64,000 bases of DNA, taken from the NCBI GenBank assembly GCA_009193035.1, contig SWDT01000211.1, positions 372,001 to 436,000 of the forward strand, given 5' to 3'. Under the pieces are notes generated by a model that made no database searches, was not told where the DNA came from, and saw only the letters and a program-made list of their open reading frames with translations. The stretch is from Halicephalobus mephisto (Eukaryota; Nematoda; Chromadorea; Rhabditida; Panagrolaimidae). The translations under genes were made by a program, and so were the position numbers. Positions 25,281 to 37,879 of this stretch are shown piece after piece. The first letter of the stretch is position 1, and the number at the start of each line of letters is the position of its first letter.

Positions 25281-27286
25281 ATGTGCGGAATTACAGCAAT
25301 TTGCCATGAACTTGGATGTAAAAAGTTCAGCTTAAAAAAAGCTTCAGGGCTTTCTAAGTAAGTTATTTTTTATTTTTGCATTAATTTTAGTTTTTAAAGT
25401 TTTATTATTACTTTTGGACTAGACTGTCTGAGATCGATCTAAGTACATTTTTGTTCGTCACGTGCAAATCAGCAATTTATAAAACTGCAAACATCAAAGT
25501 ACGTTTTGTTTTTTCAGACTTCAAGAACATCGGGGACCGGATTCACGAGATTGCTATCAAAGTCCGAAAACGGGGGATATTCTTTGTCATGAACGATTGG
25601 CTATCATAGATCTGAGCTGTACTCAGCCCCTTCAAGGCACGAAATCTGATCATCAGGTAATTTGTTCATAAAAAAATCACGTGTACCTAAGGTGAACTTT
25701 TTTTAGGTTGTCCACAACGGTGAAATCTACAACCATCAACAACTCAGGGAAACGGAATTAAAGGAATATTCCTTGAAAACAACTTGTGATTCGGAAGTGA
25801 TTATCTTCCTGTATGAAAAATACCGTAACGGAGTTGAGGTCTGTTCCCGCTTAGATGGAGTTTTCGCTTTTGCCTTGATTTACGAAGATGAATTCTTGGT
25901 TGCTCGGGATCCTATTGGGGTCAAACCTCTCTATTACGGTCGTGACAAGGACGGAAGACATCTATTTGCGTAAGTTCACTTTTTATCAGAATAACTTTCA
26001 TCGCGAGAAATTCAGATCGGAAATGAAGGTCATTGAAAGGGAATGTGGAGATTATTGTCTGAAGGCATTCCCTCCAGGACACTTCTGGACCAGGGAATCT
26101 GGATTTGTTCAGTATTATCAGCCTGATTGGTTCAACTACAAACTCGCAACTCACAAAAAGGAACTTCAGGAAATCAAACAGGCCCTCATCGATGCGACTC
26201 ACAAAAGATTGATGTCAGATGTCCCCATTGGGGTCCTGCTTTCTGGAGGTCTTGATTCTAGTTTAGTTAGTTCAATCGCCATGAGGAAGATGAAGGAACT
26301 CGAGTTACCTGTTAAATCTTTCTCCATTGGCTTAGATGAAAACGCTCCTGATCTCAAAGCCGCCCGTCAAGTCGCAAAATTCCTAGGAACGGATCACCAC
26401 GAATTCCATTTCACCGTCGAAGAAGGTATTTCTGTCCTGCATGAGCTTATCTGGCACTTAGAAACTTATGACGTCACTTCAATTCGAGCTTCGACTCCTA
26501 TGTTCTTTCTTTCGAAGAAGATTTCCGAGCTTGGGGTCAAGGTAGTTTTGTCTGGAGAAGGAGCAGATGAAATCCTTGGTGGATATTTGTACTTCCACAA
26601 CGCTCCCAACGATGATGAGTTCCAAAAAGAAACTATCAGGAGGGTCCAGTTATTGAGTACTGCCGATTGTTTAAGAGCAGACAAATCCTGTATGGCCCAT
26701 GCCGTAGAGGCTCGTGTTCCCTTCTTGGACAAACACTTCCTCGACACAATGATGCTGGTTCAACCTCAGGATAAACGACCAACTCCTAAGAACGGTAGTC
26801 GTCCTATTGAGAAGTATATTCTCCGTCAAGCCTTTGATGACAATGAAGAGCCTTATCTTCCACGAGAAATCCTCTGGAGACAAAAAGAGCAGTTTTCTGA
26901 TGGAGTGGGATATTCCTGGATTGACGAACTTATGAAATATTGTCAAGATCAGATTTCTGACGAAGAGGTAAGCAATTTCCCTGAATTTCATTGTAAACAA
27001 CTTATTTCAAAATTTTTAGTTTGCACAAGCAGCAGAACTGTTTCCACATAACACTCCGCACTCCAAGGAAGCTTTCTACATGCGGAAGATCTTCCATAAG
27101 CACTATCCGAGCGACGAAGCTGCTCGGTCAGTTTTGAAATGGATCCCCAAGTGGCAGATGAACCAGGATCCTTCCGGTAGAGCTAGTCAGATTCATCTGA
27201 AAACAATTGAAAAACCACAACATGCAGATGTTTGTGCTGTGGAGCCCTCTATCTTGATCGAACCCAGAGCGACGGAAACTGTCTAA
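25281..27286 (+). CDS. asns: Asparagine synthetase, glutamine-hydrolysing (565 aa)
   Basis: Five exons: 25281-25357, 25518-25656, 25707-25969, 26016-26967, 27020-27286. The protein starts MCGITAI, so after Met removal Cys1 is the class II glutaminase nucleophile. Other glutaminase signatures are EHRGPDS, HERLAIIDL and HNGEIYNH (about 60-100). The synthetase domain has the pyrophosphate loop LLSGGLDSSLV and the SGEGADEILGGY motif, which are the ATP and aspartate adenylation sites, then EARVPFLDKHF near the C-terminus. It transfers glutamine-derived ammonia to aspartate, using ATP, in the cytosol. Length and domain order are normal for eukaryotic ASNS. An AATAAA lies 100 nt after the stop (27386). 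Nothing looks broken. Confidence 0.97.
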
Positions 27287-27821
27287 GTTTTCTAGGATTA
27301 GTTTTCAGGATTTTGATGAAAGTGCAATGGTATACCATTTTCCTAGTTACACATGTCTCTCTTCACTGTTTTTAGTTTTTGCAAAAATAAATTTTGTCGA
27401 TCCAAGATTAAGTCGATTCACACATCGCTTAAGCTGGATACAAACAGATTATCGGGAATAGTCGTCGCTTCAGGGGTCGTTGACTGGTCATTCAGCTGTT
27501 TGTGCGAATTCGAGTGGACCAATGTGTTGCATATCGGTTTTTCACTAACCACTTGAAGACGAAAAGCAGAACAAGTTTGTAAGCCGAAACCAGACATCTT
27601 CTTGAGAGAGGCGTTGATAGGAAAGCTGCTCTTTAAAAAAGTCCCGCAAACTCAAAACAGTGTGGCTTAAAGAATCTACACTAATGATGGGCTATCTACT
27701 GAGGCACGCCCGTTCACACTTAAGATTTTCAAGTTATCCGTCTATGATGATCCTCTCCTCATTTCCCTCTTTGATCATTTTGTACTCATTTTGATTCATT
27801 TTTAGCCAATGTGACGTCAGG
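27287..27821. other. Intergenic
   Basis: Holds the asparagine synthetase 3' end and the upstream region of the next plus-strand gene. No other element recognised. Confidence 0.4.
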
Positions 27822-30800
27822 ATGATCCGACATGTGAGGATCGACGATTTTGTGGATTCGAGATCCCTTCAAGATGCCACTCAACAGGTAATAATTATCT
27901 TCTTTTACTAGAATTTTACAGTATGACTTAAAAATGAGTAATATTTAATGTGGTATATAATATTTCTACTTAAAAAACCCATAATTTGCTTCAAATTTTT
28001 ATGAAATTTCTTTTGCAAATTTCAAAAAAAATTTAAATGTTAGAAAAATAGGAATAAAACAAGAAAATTAATCCAGAAAATGTCGAAAACTAACAAAACT
28101 GGAATGGAATTTTCTCTTAATTTTTTACGAAATTTTTTTGCATTGAAAATATTTATTTTTGTTCGCCGATCTTTGTAAAATGCATGACTTCAATTTTTTA
28201 TTGATAGATGTAAGAAAAGGTGAATAATCTGTGAATTGTTAATTTTATTATTCACGATGATAACAAGCGAATTATTAGGAATTCAAAGGTAGTTTTAAGG
28301 TCAATGAAAAATATAAATATTTTTCAACAACCTTTTCAATGGTAATTTAAATATAGCTGCAATCTGTTTTTAATGCACACAATCTTAAATCAATTCCCTT
28401 GCAGAAAATGACAAGTACTAATTTTGAAAAAGTTCTGGGAAATCCATCGGAATCCATTATCCCCAACCATTCCAGTTTTAATCATTAAATTATGATTTTT
28501 AGATAAAAATATCTTCGTTATGATTAAATTTATCCTTAGAACATAACTTTCATATATGAAAAAAACATTATTGATGAAATATCAAGGGATTTTTATAATC
28601 CACTTTACACCTAAAATCCTCATTGATTGCTGTTTGCTACTCGTGGCGCTCTGCCAAAGTTTAAAATTTTCAATCACACACCGTACTCTAATTTTGTTTC
28701 CTCAAAAAATAAGATTTTCCATTATCTTCTTCTTATAAATAATATTTCGGATATTATCTATATTTCAAATGTACATTTGCTCCCAAAAATTTCACCATGA
28801 AAAGATTATAGTAATTCTTAAAGAACTTTTTAATCCTTTTTGGAAGTTTTCTTTTGTAACGATTACTGAACTTTAGAACCTGTTTCATGAATTTTTTGAA
28901 ACTCCATCTTCGACGCTGTATCTATTGTAAGTTTCGGGATTTCAACTTTGTTGGAGAAATTAAAGTAGCTGTTCGAAATATAAAGTCATTCGAATAATTT
29001 TTGGAACTTATTACAACTTCTGAGTTGTATGAAATCGAAAATAAATACAGTTATGATTAAATTCAAGAAATTCAATTCCATATGATTATGTATTTTTTCG
29101 TTTTTAACACATTGTTTTTGAAGGAAAAATTTGCTTAACTTTCGTTAGAGTTCAGAGTGTGGATTATCCAAAATTCCACATTTTTTGAGTCTAAACAAAA
29201 AACAAAAAAAAATAAAAGTAGAAAATATGCTTATAGGTATTATCAACCTTATAAAGCCAATAGTACAATTATTTACTTTCGATTTTCTGAAATTCAGGAG
29301 CTACAATGAATCCAAAAACTAGTTCGATGATTTTCCTTTTTTGATGGTTCTGTTTAAGCTATCAGCCAAGTTGAAACTCTGGACTTTGCAAAAACTGTAG
29401 AATAAACAATGAGTTTTCATATAATCTCTAATACAGAATCTGAAATTTGCTATTCGTTGTGAAAAATAATAGAAAAAGGATCTACAAGAGTTTTTAAAAC
29501 AAATACTGTAACTTTTTACAATGGGATTTAAAGAACAAACAAAATCGGAAAGTAGATAATATCAGAGACTATCATCGATGAAAGAAAATGATAACAAACT
29601 TTCCAATTTTTGGAAAAAATGTTACTTTTTGCTGGGAAATGTTGTGCAATAATAATTAATCTTTAAGATTCGTGATTTCAAACCAGATGATTTCGACCTT
29701 TTCATAGACTCATTACCTCATATAAATGACTTGATCAAAATAATCCCAAAGTCATTGCCGTTATTGGATGCCATTTACACAAGATGTGAGAAATTCGATT
29801 ATCGTTCTCACGATGTATTTCGAAAACACTTGGAATGCGATCAGATGCTCAACAGAATCCTTTGGTGGCTTGCTCAATTAAATCAAGTAAATACTGTCAC
29901 TGTGGAGAACGGAAACACAGATGCAGCGAGAGGATGTGCTTTCCAATTTTCTGTAAGTTTACCATATATAGAAAAATTACCAACTTCTATTTTGTAGATT
30001 GTTCGAACCCATATAAGATCAATCCTTGGTGTCATTCAGAGACAGAATCCGGAAATCCTAGATGAACTCTATGCAGAAAAAACTCAACTGAATTCAAGTC
30101 TGGAAGCTCTGGGATGTCACGGACTCATTAATTGTAACACTGGGATGATTCGTCTGATAGATGCGACATTGTATGAAACATTCAAACTCTCTGAGAAGCT
30201 GAAAGGAGTTATTTCTCGTTTGAAAGATATCCAAAAGCAGAAATTGGCATTTTGGGATGAATCCCCAGTAAAGGCCAGTCATCAACGCCAGTTAGCCCTG
30301 AGGCTATCCGAAATCTTTGAACGATTGAAACAGAATGAAATTATTGAAGGGATTTTGGATGAGATACTGACAAACACACATGTAAGGTTTTCTAAGATTT
30401 CAGTTTGATAATCTTGTTTTCAGTTGATGAGTCTACATAGGATTGTTAGAAAACGAGTTCGAGCGGATCGAACCTTAATCAATGTCTTCAATTCCTACAA
30501 TAACACAAAACCAGAGGGTTTTCAGATCTGTGAAGTGAATCCAGTAATCGCCAAGATTATTGTTATCTTCAAAAACGCCTATACCCAGTTGACAAATCTA
30601 GCTCCAACAATCGAAGGATCTGATTCTGGATATAACCATGAAGAAAGTGAATCTCCCCAAAGTGAAGAAGATTGCGTAAATGAAGATTCTCCTTCTGTTT
30701 TGTTGAACGAATCTTCGGAAATCGAAAGATCAAATTCTTCCAAGTTAGAAGATGATCAATCATTTTCGCGATCGAGTACAGAAGGAAGATTCAACGGACT

Positions 30801-31455
30801 CAATGGAACTCTTCCAGAAGATACCAGATGGATTACTCTTTCGATTTATTCATCTCCATCTGAAATTGACGCCATTGTAGACAAATTTTCGTCTTTATTT
30901 AAAAGTCAAAAATCAGAAATTCTGAAGGCACTAGATGAACTCAACGAATTCAAAGAACTAGAAGAACTGCAATTGAAGACAATGTTCTCCGTGATTATTC
31001 TGACTTATAGATCTGTCTACGACACGACTCAAAAGCAGTACAGAAGAATCTACGACATCATGGAGTATACCGATGGTCCTGATGTAATCATGGATTTCTC
31101 CATTTATCGATTACTCTATCGACAAGCCAAATCCGACCACGGTATGACGAATGCCAGAGATGTCACTGCCCAAATATGGGAAACTCTGTACGATTTCCCG
31201 TCTCTCAAAACATGTACAAGATTCAATCGATTCATCTTAGATTGTGTGGATGTCATCTGGGATCTAGTTGCTGGAATCGATGGACGTTTACCAAGGATAA
31301 AGATAGACTACGAATGCCACGGAACATTCGACGATAACCGTCATATCCGATATGAATCATCTACTTCATCAATGGTCATCAAACAATGCATGTGGCCAGG
31401 ATTGATTTGTTCTCAAGATGACAAACAGATTTCGAAAGCAATTGTTCTTACTTGA
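27822..31455 (+). CDS. Protein with MIEAP-like C-terminal domain (588 aa)
   Basis: Exons 27822-27887, 29668-29952, 29998-30381, 30424-31455, all joined in phase 0. The first exon (MIRHVRIDDFVDSRSLQDAT) is separated by 1.8 kb and is the least certain. Without it the frame from 29668 has no ATG near its start. The middle part is helical with heptad-like Leu spacing (about 150-230). A low-complexity acidic Ser/Glu stretch follows (about 320-370). The C-terminal 220 residues include CTRFNRFILDCVDVIWDLV and end SSMVIKQCMWPGL...KAIVLT. This pattern resembles the C-terminal domain of mitochondria-eating protein (MIEAP/SPATA18), which acts in mitochondrial quality control, but I cannot confirm it by search. 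The stop lies 81 bp from that of the opposing RhoGEF gene. Confidence 0.6.
27888..29667 (+). other. 1.8-kb AT-rich intron
   Basis: Assigned as intron 1 of the MIEAP-like gene. Strongly AT-rich, with no coding potential or repeat family recognised. An alternative first exon inside it is possible. Confidence 0.35.
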
Positions 31456-31536
31456 GAATGTAAAGTCTAACTTGCCAAATGCATCTGAAATCGATTATCT
31501 TTTCAATTCTAACATTTTATTTTGCACAATTCATGT

Positions 31537-34500
31537 CTATGAGTTTAAACTGAGATATGTGCCAGGAACGTAACCAGTTTTGCCCTCTGCATTCGAGACA
31601 AGCCACCACTCCGGGTTTTCTGCATCGTCGTGACGACGAAGAATCTTTACAGATTCCCCTTCAGTCATCTTCAACTGCACACCATCATCGTCAGTAGGAA
31701 CAAAGTCAAATTTGGAGATCGCGTTACTGTTGTTCTTTTCCTTGGTTGAGTTATCTTTGTAATCTCTCGTAGGAAGAGGTGGTTTTTTGTTCATCGGAGG
31801 TTCTGGTGGAGCTGTCGTTGGAGCTCTAGGAAAATTCGGAGAAATCGAACGCTGACTTATAGACATATCCTTTGTTCTGGCGATCTCTTCATTAACCAAT
31901 CTAGCAAGCAAATCAGGTTCAGATTTCCTCGAAGGTTGCTGAGATCTAGTTGGAACAGGAGAACTGTTGATCGAGGAGTGTCTGTTCTGCTGTTGTTTGG
32001 ATGAATTGGTCGGAGATAGCTGAACGGAATGGGGTCTAGGTTCGGGTGGAAGGGCTCTCCAAGTCAGATCACCTTCAAAAACTTGGTTATAAGTATGGGA
32101 ATCTCCAGTAGTTGAAAGACGGACAGGTTCCATGGGAATTGGGTTATGGAGACTCCCAAAGACGTTCTGGGGAGGAACAATAACCCTAGGAGTATCATTT
32201 TCATTGTCAAAGGTGGTCCATGTTAACATGGCTTCGGGTGGTGCTGGGGCTGGTCGACTATAATCTTCCAATCCAGGCAAATTAATAATCTTATCGTCGT
32301 ACTGAAGCCAATTTATGGATTCTGTCTCATTCTGATTATTAGTTCGACGTCGTTGAGATTGAACTTTCTTAACAACTTCATCTGGGATTCCAAAGAGTTT
32401 CTGGTCGTTACGTTGAGATTGTTTAAAAGATTCATTGCTTAGTTTCCCTCGTTCTTGAGATGCTAGGAACTCCTGAATACTCTCCAGATTCAAGTCGGTA
32501 TCATTGTCACTAGCATCTCCAGAATCAGAAGTATCGACCAATGTAGTCGAAAATGGATCCTCTACTTTTCTATAAATGCTAGTCGGAACATTGAATATCG
32601 CCAATCCGTTGTCAACCAAGCTAAAAAATTAACTTTCAACTAATGTTTTTTAATCAGGCCAAACCTTTGCTCATTTTTTACCGACCGCTCCCTAATAACA
32701 TCACCTTTGTTGAGCACAAAGTTTCTGTCTTCAGAAACATAACTTTGAGTCACCTTACATAATGCATCATGAAATCCAAGAACTTGACATAATTTGATAA
32801 GTTTTTCCCTCTCACCCCTTGATTGTGCTCTTCCAAAGATTGGTTGCTCATATACTAGAGGGGGATGATTAGACGAACAAGTTACAGAAGGATATTGCTC
32901 TGGTTCTAAAATTATCAATTAGCTCATAAAAGTTGATAGCAAACATACCTCTTGCTTGATAAAGTCTCGCTGTTATTTTAGCATTCCTTGTTCGAAGAGT
33001 GTTCTCGATTTGACGTAATCTTAGATTCTTCGGATCAACGTATTTTCGGAAGTCCGGTGGATCTGTTGTTTTAAATTCATCTAGCCAGTTTCTTACTCGT
33101 TTAAAAAAGGCGTTATCAACTTCCTTTATCCTTTTGACGTACTTCTTCAACCCGTCAATTAACTTATCTATTTCCTTGGGAAAAATGATCTTCAGTTGAC
33201 TATTCAAAGCTTCAAATTCACATTTTCGCATATCAATAATATCAGCTAACTTCTTGGCTCGAATTGCCATCTCCCAATCAGCAAGCTTATCGTATCGTTT
33301 GTGAACAATGAACGTAAAGTCTCTCTTTGCAAGTTCTTGTGCAGTACAACAAAGTCTGAAAAACAACTACCATCTATATAACTGCATTAAACAACTCACT
33401 CAACAACTTCAGAATTTAGTTCATCAGAGTAGACGAGTAATCGCCGTAGTAAATTATTGTGTTCAAATCTAATGCTGGGTTCTTGTCCCGGAGGAATTTT
33501 AATAATAGTATTGATTTCAACGTATCTTTTCGCCAAACGGACTATCCTATTTTTATATACGGTCATTTGATAAATCAAATGGCAGAACCTTTGTTGAACT
33601 TCTTCGAGAGTCTTCAATAATCGGTCGAATTCCTCGTCATGATAAGTCGGCGCGAATCCAATTCTTGTAGTTATGCGATACTGTAGCCTATTACTTTTCT
33701 TGACAATGGAATGTATATTAAATTTGGACAATCTATTGAAGAATCCAGAATCTCGCTGTTCCACAGCTGATCTGGAATATTTCTTCGTCAACTCCTTTCT
33801 TCTCTTCGATTCATTCATCTTAGTTGCGAGTTGTCCCATTTGTTTCAAAGCTTCCATCAGTTTTGGATGATCGGGGTGGGTCAATGGGGTGTTTTTCACT
33901 ATCTCGCTTAAATAAAGAGGGTACTTGAGACATCTTTGAATTGGTCTCGATAAAGCAGTAGGAACATCAAAAACATTAGATCCGTTTTGTCTCATCTCTT
34001 CTAGACATTCCTGGAGAGCTTTCTGAATTTGATAATCTCCTTTCATTATAATGTCGGAGATCTTTTCAGCAGTTCGAAAGTACTGACCGTATGTCTTGTA
34101 AAACACATCTTTTAGTTTCATAAACGTGAGTCCAACTTCCTGATCAATAATTGGTTTCGTTTGCTCAGCAATCAATGAGTATGTTAATCCCCGAGAAAGG
34201 TATTTTAACATTGAATAGCCGTTGAGAATCATCTTCTTTTTATTTTCGCTAAGGCGTGGATTGTTCTCGATTGCAGTTTCCCAAGAACTGATATCAAAGA
34301 GATAGGCGGTTTCGCTTTGAATAATCTCATCTAGAACCTTAATTCTTCGAGATTCCCATCCTTCTGAAATACGATCACCGACCGCCTGAGTCGCAGGTAC
34401 TGTATATATCTTAGTCATGCTTCTCGGTCTGGATGGGGCCATTCTTTGGACCGGTTGTAGGTTCTTTCTGAGTTGAAGCTGAAGTCCATTATCTGCTGGA

Positions 34501-35965
34501 GTTGACGGCATCGGCAGAGAGAAATTCGGAGGAGGTGGACGGGCTGGTGGCGTTTTCTTTTCTTCAGTTACTTCTGTTCCAGAAGATAAGAACATGGAAG
34601 CAGAAGTTGACCGTGTGATTGGTTTACTACTGTCTTCAAACATTTCCCACTGTCTTTCAACGGTAGTAGACAATGGTTCTTCGTTTTCAGAAGCAGTACT
34701 AATAACCGAATTGGTTGCTCTCGAGCCAGTGTAACTAGTATCGTCATATTCTGAGAAGATACGCAAGTAACTTCTGGGAATAATGCCTGTTTCATCCGTA
34801 TCGGGATTCCAACACTTGACCCAATCTCCCTGAATTTCAAGAACTTTGATAGATGCCCCTGCTTCTACACTCAATTCATCTGGATATCGGGCCTCAAAAC
34901 CATACAGCACTGTTCCAATCCTGTAAAGGTTGTTTATTCTCTGAAAAGAGAATGATAACGCAAAAACTCATACCCAATTGTAGAACAGTCATCGCCCTTA
35001 TTTGTACTATCCATGCTGTCGCCTGTAAGTTGGAATTCGATTCCGCCTGGGGGGACAATTACTTGCACAAATGAAGCTGGGATATACCCAGATAATCCTG
35101 TTCGTTGGTTCTCGCCTTCAAGCCATTCGTGATCGACCCAACGGAACAGCTTAATAACGTCGCCAGTGGCAAAAGAGAGTTCTGTCTCGTGTTCAGCGCT
35201 AAAATAAACTATTATAAATTAGGAATTGAGGAAAATCCCCACTTGAAATCATATAAAGCTGTACAATAAGGCTCTATTGCCATTTCCTCCTCCTGATACT
35301 GTGAGTTCTCTACAATCTTTAGAAAAGTCTTGGGACAAAGACCAGTAATGCCATTGGATTTCTGAACAGTGTACCAATCACTCTTAGCATTCGTAATTCT
35401 CACGCATTCTCCCTTGCTTAAAGGGATTTCACCTTCTAACTTGGGTTCCAAGGACTCAATCACAAGTCCAACCATAGTCTCAACTTGTTCAACGGTCTGA
35501 AGTTCAAATTATGTTTACATAAGACAAAACTGATAACTGACCGGTAATTCGGCAACCACACACGCTGGAAACATCCCTGGGTTCCCCAGTCGTTTCCCCG
35601 AATCCAACGTAACTGATCCTTTGAACCATCTTTCATCAAATTCCTCGTCAATGGAGAGCAATGTGAACTTCATGAAGGATAAATGTCCATGTTGAATAGT
35701 CTCGTACTCACCAGTTGATACAGCGAATCTTCCAGACGGCAATCGCAACCTGTTGAAGTCAGTTTCCTCAAACACACCATCCAGAACTTCTCCTTTCAAT
35801 GATTTACCAGTAAATCTAGAACATTTATATATGAACTCTGAACGGAAAAGAAACCAACTTTGAATCTCCACTGGATTCAGCGATAAAAATCTCTCCATTT
35901 TCGAGTCCACTGGTGTGATTCCTGGTCGCACAACGTGCCAGAAATCCAGACGACTGAATACTCAT
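31537..35965 (-). CDS. DNMBP: Tuba/DNMBP-like RhoGEF: five SH3, DH, BAR, two SH3 (1,370 aa)
   Basis: Eight exons with matching phases: 35965-35859, 35815-35542, 35496-35243, 35198-34974, 34920-33400, 33355-32949, 32905-32665, 32620-31537. The start ATG (MSIQSSGFLARC) has a stop just upstream in frame. SH3 modules lie at about 8-58, 72-127, 134-190, 205-262 and 290-345, the fourth and fifth with clear ALYDF and VLYGFEA openings. A Pro-rich linker (PPARPPPPNF) precedes the DH domain (about 475-665, WESRRIKVLDEIIQSE...RPIQRCLKYPLYL). A BAR domain spans about 690-905. Two C-terminal SH3 domains follow (about 960-1020 and 1305-1365, ending TGYVPGTYLSLNS). Vertebrate Tuba activates Cdc42 and binds dynamin and N-WASP through SH3 domains. 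The same role is inferred here. No PH domain is seen, as expected since BAR replaces it. An AATAAA lies about 16 nt past the stop on this strand. Confidence 0.92.
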
Positions 35966-37879
35966 ACCCGCTCACATTAGCACAAATATTAATAATTATT
36001 CGTAAACCAGGAATAACAGTTGACCATCGGTTCTGGACCCTGTTGGCTCCGTCGATAGTCTGAGCTCGACACATTTAGCCAAAGCTGAGTCGCACTTGAT
36101 GCGGGTTCTTTTGGTTTGTCCGAATTCGAGGCAGAAAAGGAAATCCTGGTAGGGTCAAACATTCAACGTTTTATTTATTTAGAAACTGCCTGACAGAACG
36201 ACTAATTTTAAGAAAGAACTTAAGTGTATTTAAATTATTTCGTTTGAAATCACTTAGATGTTACTGTAAACAAGAGAGGGGACTATCAAGAAATGCCTTG
36301 ATATCAAAACAGCATGAGAACGTCAATAGGGAGAGTTAAAGACAATTTCATCATTGATATTTGAGCAAAAAGTATGCATTATTTTTGATCACCTTTATCA
36401 ACATTATCTTTTGATTACCTCTTCTATCCGATCGAAATATTTGTTCAGAACGCGCCGGTCATTTTAGAAGTCGAAGTTCCCTTAATTATCACCGAAAATT
36501 GTGCTTTACTCTCACTGTTTAAACACTAAAGCACAGAATGCCAATGCCGAATCTCCTAAAATTTGAATAATTATCAATTCCAATCATTCGGGGTTTTCTT
36601 CTTATTTTTATTTATTCATCGATGATCATAGATGCTTGCATTTTATTCCTTTTTGCTTTATAATCTTCCAATATTAGTTCTCTATTCTTAATAGCTTTAC
36701 CATTTTTCCACGAACTGTCAATCAAGCGTGAACCTGGATAAATTACGACATTTGCCCTTTTCTATAGAATTTTGTCGACAGTTCTACTTTTATCTCCTCA
36801 TTTTCCCCGAGAAAAACAATCATACAGAGACTTTTTCCTGGTCATTTGACCGAAGTTATACGGTCCTTGATTCTTTAAACTACCTTTTAATGCCTAGCTG
36901 TCACAATAGTCATTGCCAACTATCAACCCTTATCTTCAAATGCGTCAACGTTTTAAGAAAAAACTGAAATTGAAGAAAATAGATTTTAAATCAACCATTC
37001 TTCTGGGCGGAACATTTAAGATCCGGTTATGTTAAAATATGAGTTTATATTCAGATAATCAGGAACATAAGGGAACAGCAAAAATTTGTGATGATTTGAT
37101 GGAGTTTCTGAAGATTATTTCAGAATCCGTTATTTCTTTCTGTAGAGTGTCTTTTCTTTCTCGTTAGATGGGACTTTTTTAAACTTAATTATTCATCCAT
37201 TATTACACCTAAGGGTCATTTTGATTCTAGACATATACTGTATTAATGTACCTAAAGTTGAGAATTTATAAAATAATGCATGAGAACTAATGATTAGTCC
37301 TGACGCGAACGCTGCTGATTAGTTGTTCGACCACAAACTTTAGTTATCATTTGAGGGAACGGACGGAAAATTAATGATTACCTAAGCTAGTTGCGAACAC
37401 AATTTTAGGACTAATCATTTGTTTGTAAATTATTGTTTGTCTTTTCTCATGAATGTACTTTTATTCTTAAGTGTTTCATTATTGACATCCTTGAGGATTA
37501 CTGATACCAAAAGCATGAAATGTTAATGTGTGTCAAGTTGAGAATTCATAAGATAATTTATCCAAGCCAATGATCGAATCAAAGATGACGTTCATTAGCC
37601 AATACTTGTTCCTCTACTTATCATTAATGTTACCTTTATATTCTTGAAGATCCACACCCATTGTGATCATTTGTTCTTTAAATTAGGCAATATTTTAGCT
37701 CTGTACTATTAGAACATTAAGAAAAATCATCTATTATCTATTTTTTTTCGATGGACTTTTATTTTAATCATTAATTTTTGTCTCCGGACGGGATCGAAAG
37801 AAATAATTCTACAGTAATCCTTGTGTCAAAAATCATCATTTTAGGTTTGTTTGTAACCAGTTATTGTAAACTACTTAAG
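35966..37879. promoter_or_regulatory. Divergent intergenic region between RhoGEF and DM-domain gene
   Basis: 1.9 kb, AT-rich, shared upstream region of two oppositely oriented genes. It contains a decayed direct duplication: 37254-37277 (AAAGTTGAGAATTTATAAAA...) and 37534-37557 match at most positions, with related flanks about 280 bp apart. A reading frame at 36074-35877 overlaps the RhoGEF 5' end and may be leader. Confidence 0.4.

Noticed and set aside
35877..36074. Frame starting MCRAQTIDGANR as N-terminus of the Tuba-like protein
   Set aside because: Joining it needs a weak donor (GTTATT), while an ATG just before the SH3 frame (35965) with an upstream stop gives a simpler start. It may still be a leader or alternative start.
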